A stretch of DNA of 64,000 bases. Source: Chrysoperla carnea (Eukaryota; Arthropoda; Insecta; Neuroptera; Chrysopidae). A model generated the notes under the pieces. That model had not been told where the DNA came from. It worked only from the letters and a program-made list of their open reading frames with translations, and made no database searches. A program made the translations under genes and the position numbers. The stretch's first letter is position 1. The number at the start of each line of letters is the position of its first letter. The stretch is taken from positions 65,988,368-66,052,367 of the forward strand of contig NC_058337.1 of NCBI RefSeq assembly GCF_905475395.1, written 5' to 3'. Of this stretch, positions 13,101 through 25,100 are shown in pieces.

Positions 13101-16100
13101 AAAAATTTTCAGTCCTAATAGAATGAAGCAACATACCAAGTATCAAATATACGGTACTTAAAACAACCATCACTTATTCCTTCTGTGGACTTTTATATGT
13201 TAATTAAATCCTGTTTTGAAATATCTGAAACATCCTTGTTTATAAAGGCAAACAAAAAAAGGCGTTTCTAATTCGATAGAAGCATACCTTCCTCTATAAC
13301 ATTATAGGAACTCTACTGTATAATATCGCAAATAACATAAAAAAATACAACAAAATATTTAAATTAAAATTACATAGAATTGTTCTAGAATAAAATAATT
13401 CTGTATTGAAGTTTCGTTTAAGTAATTTTGTGATCCAAAAAAAGCATGCACACAACTAATTAATAAAAAATAAAGCTAGGTATTATCAGTTTTTATGAAA
13501 TTAAACTTAAAAAATATATTTATATATTTATAAATTATAATAAAACCCTTTAAAAAGGGACACAACAAAAATTCCTTTTTTTCCCAAAATTTATTCCAAA
13601 TGAATTAAAAATACAATCTAATATCGTAGGTAGGAATCGAAAATTATTGAAATTTTAAATAAAGGTTATAAATATAAAATATTCGCACATGTTTGATGAG
13701 CAACATTATCTATCCTTAATATATTAAAGGTTCATGAAATTCGCCATTAGAAAGTGATATAAACACAGAATGTTTATAGCAGACCTTGTTGTTTATGAGG
13801 CAAGTAATTGGTGTATAAATGAGATGTGCACTCTGTAAAAATATTTTATTATTATGGTTTTCGCTTGACTAAATAAAAAAATATTTCCTAAAATAGAACA
13901 TTTCTAAAATTAATTACACAGTATGTATTACGACCCCTTACGGTACGGGATTCTATAATGTCCGTGTACATGGCGGAGTAATTATCTAATTTATATGTCT
14001 GTGATTCCACCAGCTAACTTTTTTTTCGAGGTGTATATCGTGATTTTGGCAATTGCTGTGTTATTTTTTCATTGATTTGACTTATTGAATTAAACTTTAA
14101 ATATCTGTATTTCAATTTTTTGTTAATGTAATAATGATTTTAATGGCACTCTGAGTCTGAATTATTTGATTTCAAAGGCTCTATTCGAATATTTTTCGAT
14201 TCCAAACATTGATAGGAATAGGATTTTAATAAAATGATTGAAATGAATTAATGAATAATACCCAAGTGTTTAAGTTAATACTCATAAGTATAAAATGACC
14301 TTAGTAGTGAGTGATAAAAAGCCACCTCTAATCTACAAAAAAGTTTTGATGTTTTCGATTATTATTTTTATATATTCCCAACATTTCACCAACTTTGGCT
14401 GTATCGAATCGAAAGTGGAAAAAAAAGGAATTTTTGAAAAATAAAAAGCTGAAGTAATGAAAGCAAAAAAAAAACGGTGATGATAACGATTGATGTCAAA
14501 AATAAATAATAAATGACATCGCACGCGAGCATTCATATAACTACTTACAGTGCTGTGGGTTTAGGAATTTTATTAAGCGAGCTAGCACTAGCACGCTGAT
14601 CCGGTACACCGCATAGGGCATTGAAACAAAGTGCAGGATCGTTACGCATCTCTGCATAGCACTCATAGCCATGCTTCCATACGCCCACTAGCAGCGATTT
14701 GTCGCACTCTGTGTCCCACCACAAAGCCGGCGGTTGATCGCATTGTGGTGGGTTTATCGGCAAGGCACTGTTAATTTTGAATCAAATTTTAGATTTTGAA
14801 TACCAATTATATAAAAAATTAAAAACAAAAGTAAAAAATTTTTTTTATGCGAATCTTTCGAATTTGTTTTCTGTAATTATTTTTTGTGCGAAAGATTTGC
14901 ATTGATTTGGAAAAATTTTAATTATTTTTTGAGAGCCAATTGTACCAATTTTGCTATAAAGAGTGCCGTGCCGTTTTCTGTTAATTGTTAAAGCATTTTT
15001 TTGTCTTTTTTTGTTAAAAGGAAGATTATGGTTTAAGTTAAAATGTAAATAAAAATGAAATATACTCAGACTTGCAAAAAAAAAAAGGATTAGTAATTTT
15101 TACACGGCGTTAATGTAGTGTTCGACACTGGAACTCAACTCACACAAAATTTCATTCTTTTTATTAATATCATCGTTTGAAAAAGAATCGATAACTTAGT
15201 TTTAAATATATTAATTTTTTTTTTTTATAACGAATAAATTTAAAAATGATTTTCATTGAGTTAATTCTGTTTATATTATTAAATACACATCAGATATTCC
15301 ATATAAAGCGTGACTAATGCTTTAACTCAAACTTAAAAACCTTCAGAAAAAATATTTAAACGTGAAATTTCATGTTTTATCTTAAAAAAATATATTAGTT
15401 TTAAAGTAAGCCCTAGCCCATTTCTTCCGAGGAATAACTTTGAAGAGAAATTTAAGTTTGAAATTTTGAAGAGAAACTTAATTTTTTTTTGTTTTACTCA
15501 TATTTGCAGATGAAATAGATTTTGAATTTTTAACAATAAAATCTTACTTAATAGAGGTTTAATTTGCTTTAGATATTTAAGTTTAGGATTAGTATATCGT
15601 ACATTAATTAATTAATGCAATCAGTGAGGCAAATTTGTGCGACAAGTACATTTTCTGCACAAAGGAGAAGTTAGTTATTTGTCGCACGGAAAACAATGCG
15701 GAAATTACATTTTCTACATGACTAAAGAAAATAAAATCAGTACATATAATATTGAAAAAGAACGTTTTCCGCTGAACTTGGTTAACATCAATTATATATA
15801 AGTAACACTATAACATAACAGTTACTTTTAAAATAATTACTACGTCTTTCTTTTGGGTTATGCTTGGTATATAAGAAACGAGGTCGTAGATAGATCGTAC
15901 CACCAAAAATTAACATATATATATTTCAAGTATCCTTTTTGCTCTTATTTTTCTAAGTTATTCCTCATTATGATTGAACTTAAGTCTTTAATCAGAAATA
16001 TTTTCCCGTACATTCGACTGTCCGTGGAGGCAAAAAAAAGTAAATGGAGGCAATAAAATGTATAAAAATAATGTACAATATTGGAAAAAATAAAATATGA

Positions 16101-19100
16101 GTATAAACATTCATAAATATATAAAATTTGAATACCATAAATACAAATAAAATTGCTTTCTTGATAATTTGATTAAATAAAATTGAATGAAATTGACTAC
16201 TCATATTGTAAAAATTTAATTAGTACAGACCTTTAAGCTACTAATACGATTCATTCAAGAAGAAAAAATGAAAGTGGACTTGTATGTAGTCCTCATTAAA
16301 TATAAATGTCGAAACATGTTGTGATGTATATTTTCTCAAAATTAATATCTTTAATTTAATTAATCTCAAATAATTCCTTTTTTAGATTTCCAGACGAAAA
16401 ACATAAAATAATTATGGAATGGGTAGCTTATTTCTAATGTTTAAAATGAAAGCAAATAGAATTCTGAGTAAAATCGGTTTTTTACGTATTCTTTATTCAA
16501 AGACGATAATTTACATCTTTCAAATCTAAAAAGTATTTCTTAAAAAATTATAAAACTGTTGTTATAAAAAAGAATAACTTTTGTTTGAAGCTCTGTTCGA
16601 GTTTTGCATTCAATTTGTGCTAAATGCTATAACCTTCTAAATGCTTCCCTTCATCATTCCTAAATTAGAATCATATGTGTTTTTCTGAAATGCCATTCAG
16701 AAAAAGAATATTGGGAAAATTTGATGTTGACTTAAAATGAGGGTAACTTACAAAGTACCATAATTTTTTTCTCTAATGGATCGTAAAATTTTAGTTTAGT
16801 TCAGCTAAGAGTCTGTACTAAATTATCTTAACTACTGTGATAATGCCAGTATAGAAACTACATTTGAAAAGCTTTACCTAAAGCTGTTAGTGAATTAAAG
16901 CAAACTTTTTTTTTGTTGAAAATCTGAATATAAAAATGAAAATAAGTAATTGGATGCACAATGAAATTTTAGTGCAGGATATTGTTAACAGGCAAAGAAC
17001 CCGGCGTACAGCATAATGACAAATTACTGAGAAATGTCTTAAAAAATATATGGGGGCGAAAACTTAATTATTAGTCACGAATTTGAGTATGAAAATTATA
17101 GCATAAAGGCAAGGCAGTACATTAAAATATTAAACAAACATTAGCGAAAAAGGCTGCTGTTAATGAAAACAAATAAATATAAATATAAAAGTAATAAAAA
17201 TAAAACAATAACCGTTTATAAATTTGTTTTCCGCTAAGGTTTTTTTTTATTGTATTTGTTTTTTTATTGTAAACAATGCCATGCAAAATATTTATATGCG
17301 AACAGGGTAAAAATTTTTGTATTTGTGATTTTTTCATAATAATAATAATACCTTGCTTGTACTCCATCCGCAATGTGTTGAACTAAATCACCGATGATTT
17401 CATGTTTTATGTAGTATAACATTCGAACTCGAAGTAATAACCTTTTTAGAAACAAAAAATATTTATATTAAGAATAGAGACTACTCTGATATACCTTACA
17501 AAGTACGCTATATCAAAAGAACATTCTTTAAGGACCTAATACTTCCAACTTTTTTCTTTTTCTTTTTTAAGTAGATTAAATGGATGTCTAGCGTAGCTTG
17601 TTTCCGCATTTGAAAATTTTCATTTTGTTTGTAACAGATTGAATATAATTTTAGTGTATATTAAGGTGCAAAATCTGAATAACAAAAAAGTCGGAGAAGA
17701 CTTTTCAGACTATTTTTGTTGAAATTCGGTTATTGTAACAACATAATATAATGTAATTTTGTATTCTTGGTATGTACATTAGTAATGTCTTTTCTTATTC
17801 GATATAATTGTGTAAAAGATAACTGAGAAAAAATATTTCTCAATTAATATTTTTTATTAGTTCATACCTAATTATGAGTGTTCTACACAAAGGTTATACT
17901 AATATAATTTACATTGTCTATATAATTTGTTTATAAATGAGAATTATTTTTAGTTATAAAGTTAAAAAAATTCAATAGAAGATGCTTTTTTGTTGATGAA
18001 GAGCAGATAATAAATTAATTTCATGGAAATATTTAAATTTTAAATGTTTTTAGCATTCAAGATCACAGTTTACTATCATCAATTAGTAGTATTGATGATC
18101 TCGAACTTTTTTTCTTCAATTTTATACATTTAAAAGTTTTTGTAGTATAAATAATTTTAATTTTCGTTTTTAATGCCCGCCAATAAAAAGTAAATGTCAT
18201 TAAAAAAATTGTTTAAACTAATTTGTGTCCCAGATGATCTGGTCTTTTTTTTCAAGCCTTATCTATTCTAAATATTCTGATAAAATGAAAATTTAAAAAA
18301 AAAAAATCAAATTCATAAAAGGTTCAAGAAAATGTGCTTAGTAGTTGATTGTCTATGGTTTTAATGATAAACTATCAAGTTCTAAAGATATTTCCACATA
18401 GGTCTATGAAAATCTTGACAGATTTTTTTCTCCACTACTGCAATTACTAGACATTCCGGTCATTATAGGAAGAAAGTAAAACATAAATATGTAATAATTT
18501 TTTAAATTAAGAAACTCACTTGTTCGCATGTCGTCCAAGATGTTTCTTGTAATTACTTTCTAGAAAGATATCACCATCATATTTCTCATTACGACTCCAA
18601 TGATTCGTATCCACAGCTGCTTTAGTATCCTTTTTCCCTTTTTTATTTTTATTACGTATACCTCGTGGTACAGGATCTCGAAGTCCACTATGATTTCGTG
18701 TAATTTTTGCTGGATCAATACCTTCTTCTTTTGGTGCAATTAGATCCCATATAAAATTACGAATTTTGTCATCCCCTCGATAAAACCGAAGACAATACAA
18801 TAGCTAGAAACAAAAACTCGAAATTAGATTATTTAATAGACAATTTTTAGATAAATCTTACAATAACTCTCGCACAATCTTCAACATCATTTTCTCGCCA
18901 TCCTCGGTGTAATTGACTATGAGCAATAATTTCTTGCCATCGACCCCATCTGCCAATAAAAGAACACGTTAGATTTTTTTTAAATTTATTAATAAATTTT
19001 ATATACATACCCGAAAGTAAGCAGTCCACGTTCAATTTTGAAACATTCACTTCGTGCCCAACTTCCATAAACAATTTCTTTTTCTCTAGGCATGTAGTCG

Positions 19101-22100
19101 TCGCTAAGATATTTTGAATGTTTCTTCTTCTTGTGCTTACGTTTTGCACGACCACTAAGACCACCTGGTAAAAGTCCTTCGCCATCTAAATCACTATCGG
19201 AAGAATCTTCTAGCTCAGACATATCAACAACACTTTCATCGTGACCATAGCGTTTAATTTGTGTGCGCCGCCTTGGTTCAGATATTACTAAATCTTCAGT
19301 CTCATCTTTTTCAGTTGTATCGATTTCAGCTTTCTTTGCCCATTTATTCCAGAAATCAGGATCATCAATATTAATATCAGACCGATTTCCAGATGATGCA
19401 AAACTAGCTTTCGAGAATGTTGAACCTTTTTCAGATTCCATTGTAATAACTTGTGTGCGTCTTGCTAAAATCATATCAATATCTTCTTCACAGAACTTAT
19501 CACCGTCGTTATCTTCATCCATAATGGCACCGTATGCACCTTTTTTCAACAAATCTTCGATTTCTTTCTTTGAAAGTTGTTTGTTGGAAGCATCTTTACC
19601 ACCTTGGGACGTGTTCATACTTTGTAAAATCGCTTTATCTAAACCCAATTTTAACGAAGCTTTGTCAAACATTTCACGTTCGTACGTATTCCGGCAAAGC
19701 AATCGATAAATTTTCACCATTTTTTGTTGTCCAATACGGTGACATCGAGCTTGGGCTTGTAAATCATTTTGTGGATTCCAATCACTGTCGTAAATAATAA
19801 CAGTATCTGCTGCAGTTAAATTAATACCTAAACCACCAGCTTTGGTACATAGTAGAAAACAAAATCGATCCGAATCTGGTTTTGAATAACGATCAATAGC
19901 CGCTTGTCGTAAATTACCACGAATACGACCATCTATTCGTTCAAATGTATATTTTCGATACATCAAATAATCTTCTAAGATATCCAAACATTTAACCATT
20001 TGACTAAATATTAAAACACGATGTCCATTTGCTTTCAATTTTGGTAATAATTTGTCCATCAGAACCATTTTACCAGAAGATTGGATTAAAGCTTTATAGT
20101 ACGCGTCAGGATCTTCCCCGTGTTGCTGCTTGTAATCATATTGTATTTGATCTTCAGCACCATTTAACAAGTATGGATGGATACAACATTTTCGTAACTC
20201 CATCATTGTATTCATTAAATTAGGAATATTCGCGGAAGTTGTACCTTTTGATAAGAACGAAAAATTTCGTTCCAAAATACCACGATAATATTTCTTTTGT
20301 ATGTTGGTTAATTCCACTTCGACAACTGTTTCTTCTTTGGGCGCTAAGGATTTTTCTACGTCTTCTTTTAAACGTCGTAACATCATTGGTTTCAATAATG
20401 CTTGTAATTTATTTACTTCTGTTTCAGTTTTTAAACTACCAAATTCACGTAAAAATTCTTCATTATTTGAAAATTGTGTCGGTTCTAAGAAATTTAATAA
20501 CGAAAACAGTTCGTTAACATTATTCTGCAACGGTGTGCCGGACAAAAGTACACGATGTTCCAAACTTAATTGCCGTAATCCTTCAAGAAGTTTACAGTTA
20601 CGATTTTTTAATCGATGCGCTTCATCAATTACACATAATCGCCAATTAAAACCTTTTAGATCAGCGAAATCGGTGACAATTATTTCAAATGTAGTTATAA
20701 GTATATTAAATTTAGTAATTTCTTTAATTTGTGTACCCTTATCATTTTTGTAGTACATTTCGTATTCTTGAAGCATAGTACGACTTGCAGATGAACCATG
20801 ATACACAATTACATTCATATCAGTCCATCCTTCAATTTCACGTTGCCAATTTGGTATCGTTGATAGTGGTGCAATCACAAGAAATGGTCCTCGAATACCA
20901 TATTCATACACAGCATTTATAAATGTTAAACTTTGAATAGTTTTACCTAAACCCATTTCATCGGCCAGGATACAATTACGATTGTTATACCATGAGAAAA
21001 GTAACCAATTTAATCCCTCAAGTTGATATTCACGTAATTTGTTGCCACCTTTATATTCGGGAGATTGCTCTAATTTTGCCCACATATCTGGATGTGGTTT
21101 ACGTTTTGGTTTCCATTGATCACGTGGTGGCAGTTTATTAAACTTTTCGAATTGTTGAATTTTAATTGGATCAACATCTTCTTCGAGTTCCCACGTACTA
21201 TCTTCATATTGTAATGAACGCCATTTTACTAAATAATGTTTGACAGCTGTAGTAGCACCGGCATCTTTATGTTCGGCAACGTCTAGTATCCGATCAACTT
21301 CTAAATAATCGGGATTGAATGATTCTTCGTCTAAATTCTCAAAAATATTCATCAATTGTGCTTGTTTTTGTTTAAAACGCTTTATTTTGGATGCAATTCT
21401 TTTGTCACCTTTGTAAAGTTCTTCTTCAGTCTTCCATTCACAATGTAAATATGAAAAATTTCTATATTTAACAAAGAATTCTTCAACGTCAATTATAATT
21501 GGTTCAGGTTCTGGTTCTTTTGGTCCAATATCTTCTTCAACTTTTGATTTAGTTTCATCTTTTTCGTCATCCTCTTTGTCATTTTCTATATCAGTTTCTG
21601 AATTGTCAGGTTCAGGTTTGTTTGCGTCACTTTCTTTATTTTCCTTATTCTCTTCATCAACTTCCATTTTTTCAGGAACATCAATTTTGGGTTCTTCAGG
21701 AACATCAGTTTTGGGTTCTTCGGGAATATTAGTATTTTTTTCTTCAGGAATATCAACATCCATTTTTGTTTCAGACTCATCTATTTCAATTTCAACTTTG
21801 TTTTCATTTGACTTATCCTTTAATTGGACATCCGGTTTACTCTCTTCAATTGTCTCGGACGATTCAACTTCGTTTTTAATTTCGTCTTTTGAAGTTTCTT
21901 TTTCTTGATCATCTACTTTGGATGTCTCATTTTCGTCAGTAGTATTTTCATCAGTCTTAGCATCTCCTTTATTCTCGGAATTAATATCATCAGAATTACC
22001 CACCTTTTCTACTTCCTCCGTTTTATTTTCGGGACTTTCAGATTTCTCAACCTTAGTATCTTCTTCTTTCTGATCTAAACTCTCTTCACATTTCTCTTTA

Positions 22101-25100
22101 GATTCGTCTGAATTTTTATCTGTTATATCTGAAGTTTCGGTATTAACTGTAGATTCTTCAACTGGTTTGGGTGGTGGAGGAGGAGTTGGTGGTTTTGGCC
22201 TAACTTCTCGTTTTCCCATCCTACAAGCTAGTACATGTTGGACAATCATAGAATCTTCATCAGTCGTATTTATGTACACAAAATTATGCCTGTTAGCGAT
22301 TTCACTTACAATATTACCGGGTTCCTGCTTCGTAGAGGTTGTTACTGAGTCATTATTAGGATTTGAAGTAGAATTAGTTTTTTCTGACGTTGATATAGGA
22401 GACTCATCATCAGAAAATCTAATCATAACATCATCAATATATTTTTTTCTTTGAGTATTTCTTGAAGATCGTCTTTTATTTACCGAACTGTCTGCATCTC
22501 CACCTTCGGGAGATGGTGGTGGCGTCGGCATATCTTCTCCTTCGCCTTCCGATTCCAATTGATATTGTCCTCTTCTACGTGCTCGTCGTCCTCCAGGAGG
22601 GCCTGGCCTACCTCTGCGACCAGTTCCAGTACCAGCTCCTCTTCGACCTCCACCTCGACCTCTTCGACCTCGTTTAGGTCTATCCACAGGTCTTTCAGCA
22701 GCACGACCACCCGTTGGATCATCAAATAAATATTCATCTGGTTTCTTTTCTTGAGTGGTAACAGACGTATCAGTCACTTCGTTATTTTGTACTTGTGGTT
22801 CTTCTTCTTTTTCAATTTTTTCAGATTTATCATCATTTGAAGTTACCGATGTATCTGCAGCAACTGGTTTTGTTTCATCTGAAGCCGATGTAATTTTTGT
22901 GACGTCATTTTCGCTTGTTGTTTTCTCCTCAGGTACTGACTGATCTAAACTAACATCTTTCTTCTCTTCGTTAATCGAACTAATCACTTCGTCGCCATTT
23001 TCCGTAACATTACCAAGTGAATCGTCACAAGTTTCTCCTCCACTTTCAACTTTTTTCTTACGTACATATTTTCGTTTCGGCTTAGTTTCTGATGTTGGCG
23101 TTTCTGTATTATTGGATTGTGGAGTATTATCATTCTGCGTTGGTGTTGGTGTCGTTGCTTGTTGTTGCTGCCCTTGCTGTTGTTGCTGCTGCTGTTGTTC
23201 AATCAAATGTTTAGGTTTCCTCCCTCTCGGTTTATGGGGAGTAATTTGACCATCCTTATCAGTTTTTGGTTCTCGTGGTTTTCTAGGTTTTCGTGGCCCT
23301 TTTGGGGCACCTCGTCTTCTAACTTCGGGTTTTTCAACTTCAGCTGATATTGATTCCATGGTTACATCACTCATGTCACCTAGATCACCACTTGATATAC
23401 TAAGTCCCGCTCCTGGTGTGACACAATCTTCTGATACAGGCAGTTGCGTTGGTGTTGAAGTGACTGCAGTCTTTTGTGCTTCTAAATTTGCTAACTGTTG
23501 TTGTTGTAACGCTAATTTTTCAGCTTTTTTCATGCGTGGTTTACGTGGTCCTCCTTTACCTCGACCTCGGCCGGTCGTACTTGATACCTGTGGGCTGTCA
23601 ATCATAGGGGACGTATACAGTGGATTTTGTAAGGCACATTGCACTCCGCCATTACACTGTTCAGTAGCTTCATGTTGCGCTAATATATTTAAACGGTCTT
23701 GTAATCGTGTGATTTTCTCTTGGTGTTCCGTAGATGGTGGCAAGCTGTATAGTTCTTGCAACTGATGCTGTAGAGATAATCTCTCTTGATGATGCACACT
23801 CATTGGATAAATATTTGTTATTTCCGAATTGGGTAACATTGTTGGATGCATCATGTTCGGTGGCCGACCAGGACCTTGCTGTAACATGTTTGGTGGAACA
23901 CCTCCCATTTGATTCATACCTACATTTGAAGGAATAGGAGTCATTCCACCGATAGGTGGAGGTACCACTGAATTATTAGGATCTACAGGCATACTAGATG
24001 TTGTTATTAAATTTTGTGTTTCAGATGGAAACGGCGTAGATGTCGTGAGGGGTTGCTGCGCTGTAGTTGTTGGTGTCATCGGAACATTATCCGTATCTGA
24101 TGATACTGGTGTTGTAACATTACTTGTAACAGGAATATCTCCTTGTGAAGAAACAACCACAGGAGACGGAGTTTGTTCTGGAAGGTTATTCGATGTCGTG
24201 TTATTATTTGAAACAATTGACGTACTATTTGGGTGAGATGACAGTGTTGTATCTACGACAGTACTAGACGCTGGAGAATCGTTCCCAGCTTCTACTGGTG
24301 TTTTCACAGAATTTGGAAGTGTTGGCGTGATTGGATTTACAGTTTGAGTTATTGATGGTGGAGTTGTATTTTCATTTTGAGGAGGTGTTTGATTAGTAGA
24401 TTGAGGAACAGTTAGTTGCTGATTTTCTATTGATGTAGTTTCAACAAAATTTGGCGTTGAAGTATTTAAAGATGAAGCCTGACTTGAACTAATATCTGAA
24501 GTCAATTGATTTGTTGTTGGTGGTGGGGGAGATGATGTTTGATCAGGAATTGATCCATCTTGATTAAATACAGGTATCGAACTATCCATTGTACTAATAT
24601 CGTTATATTGCATATTTTGAAAACAGCTAGATTGTGAGGGGGTTGTTGCAACGTTTGGTGACTGAATTTTTTCAATTTTATCATCCAATGATGAAATTTT
24701 ATTCGCTTCCTCACTTGGATTTGCCAATGGTGATTGAGTTTTATCATCTAATGTTGAAGATGGTATACTTGTCGTTACGGGTGGTGTACTTATCGATTGT
24801 GTAGTTGCTACCGTTGAATCTGGTATACTGTTACTACTAGTAATATTTGTAATATCGTCTGAAGTGCTAATACTTGATTGGATATCATTAAATACTTGAT
24901 TATTACTTGTAACGATTTCCGATTGCGTTACTGTTGGCGGTGGTATCGAATTTTGTTGCATATTTGATAATAAATTATTCGTCGCTGTTAGTTCTGATTG
25001 TGGTTTGCTTAAAGGTTCCATAGATAACTGATTACAAGGGGGCTCTTCTTGTAAATTCATATTTACGGTATTTGCTGATGGTGGCATTATGGGTAAACTT